Assembly: GCF_001983105.1 (NCBI RefSeq)
Contig: NZ_MOMC01000014.1
Location: 137,565-143,488 of the forward strand
DNA length: 5,924 bases
Reading direction: 5' to 3'
From: Pseudofrankia asymbiotica
Lineage (GTDB): Bacteria; Actinomycetota; Actinomycetes; Frankiales; Frankiaceae
Positions within the stretch are counted from its first letter, which is position 1. Each line of letters opens with the position of its first letter. Shown here piece after piece: positions 5,504 to 5,924 of this stretch. The position numbers were made by a program, and so were the translations under genes. The notes under the pieces are model-generated. The model searched no databases. It saw nothing but the letters and a program-made list of their open reading frames with translations, and was not told where the DNA came from.

Positions 5504-5924
5504 GTGCCTCCCCCTGCCCCCCCGCTCCCCCCCGACGCCCGCCCCCCGGACGATCCTTCGGAAATCCCGCCCCCCGCCCGTGACGACGATGATGACGACG
5601 GCGTCGGCGATGCCGGTCCGCGCCGGCCCGACGATGGCATGTGGTCGCCCATAACCGTCGCGGCGGTGGACGATCACCCAATAGTGCTGCAGGGCCTGAG
5701 CATGGCGTTACGCCAGCTACCCGGGATCGAGCTGATCGCCACGGCCAGGTCGGCCGAGGAGCTGATGTCCGGCGACGGTCGTCACGCCGACGTGGTGCTG
5801 CTGGACCTCAGCCTCGGCGACGGGTCGAACCCGCCGGACACCATCCGCCAGCTGATTGAGCGCGGTATGGGTGTCGCCGTCTACAGCGCCACCGCCGACC
5901 CGGCGACGGTGCGCCTGGCGATCC
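5504..5924 (+). CDS. Response regulator, receiver domain (3' end outside window)
   Basis: Partial; 140 codons visible and the gene runs off the window. The receiver domain begins ITVAAVDDHPIVLQGLSMAL. Asp56 and Asp57 form the acidic pocket, and Asp101 in VVLLDLSLGDG is the phosphoacceptor, 44 residues after Asp57 as in CheY. Ser128 in VAVYSAT is the switch Ser/Thr. The DDHP start is typical of NarL/FixJ (LuxR-type) regulators, which would carry a C-terminal helix-turn-helix, not visible here. Two starts are possible: GTG 5504 gives a 45-residue Pro-rich then Asp-rich leader (six Asp in a row at 5582-5599), and ATG 5639 gives a compact receiver start. Neither has a good ribosome binding site. 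The first receiver codons include rare ATA, TTA and CTA. No partner kinase is in view. Confidence 0.85.
   Translation, partial: MPPPAPPLPPDARPPDDPSEIPPPARDDDDDDGVGDAGPRRPDDGMWSPITVAAVDDHPIVLQGLSMALRQLPGIELIATARSAEELMSGDGRHADVVLLDLSLGDGSNPPDTIRQLIERGMGVAVYSATADPATVRLAI
5510..5579. repeat. C-run cluster, G-quadruplex-prone on the minus strand
   Basis: Cytosine runs lie at 5510-5514, 5517-5523, 5527-5533, 5538-5540, 5542-5547, 5566-5568, 5570-5575 and 5577-5579. On the minus strand these are G runs of 3 to 7, the first five separated by 1-4 nt, which satisfies the usual G3+N1-7 rule several times over. It lies just after GTG 5504, on the template strand of the response regulator. Confidence 0.6.

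Noticed and set aside
5347..5583. 78-residue plus-strand open frame rich in Ala/Thr/Val
   Set aside because: Out-of-frame reading of the cysteine repeat continuing into the C-run leader; no RBS and no family likeness.

Overview
The window is very GC-rich, with codon third positions almost all G or C, frequent GTG starts, a Tat-type lipoprotein signal and a cysteine-tailed DUF5685-type protein. Together these point to a high-GC actinobacterium. The style of the proteins recalls Frankia or a related actinomycete, but the genus is an impression from memory, not something shown here.

Layout: (1) 1-121 has no assignable gene; the tail of an upstream gene may end at 48 or 55. (2) 122-1501 (+) encodes a PLP-dependent class V aminotransferase-fold enzyme that best resembles EgtE, the C-S lyase of ergothioneine biosynthesis. 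(3) 1587-3164 (+) encodes a Tat-exported, lipid-anchored protein of the M28 metallopeptidase fold, in which several canonical metal ligands are replaced, partly by histidines. (4) 3204-3917 (-) encodes an intact MBL-fold hydrolase of the glyoxalase II / persulfide dioxygenase group. It converges on the M28 gene across a GC-rich hairpin. (5) 3918-4043 is a divergent promoter region with a palindrome, a tandem 9-bp repeat and a flanking inverted repeat. (6) 4044-5432 (+) encodes a DUF5685-family protein with a collagen-like Gly/Pro linker and an extreme cysteine-rich tail. (7) 5504 to the window end (+) encodes the receiver domain of a response regulator, preceded by a Pro/Asp-rich leader whose DNA contains long C runs.

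How they fit together: the EgtE-like and M28 genes are co-directional with an 85-bp gap and may be co-transcribed. The MBL and DUF5685 genes are divergent and may share control elements. EgtE, the persulfide-dioxygenase-like loop of the MBL protein and the cysteine-rich DUF5685 protein all hint at thiol, sulfur or metal chemistry, but that link is inference. The response regulator looks like the start of a separate unit.

The features most worth following are the DUF5685 protein (cysteine tail plus an apparent 70-residue insertion), the rewired M28 metal site, the divergent control region, and the C-run/quadruplex-prone leader of the response regulator.
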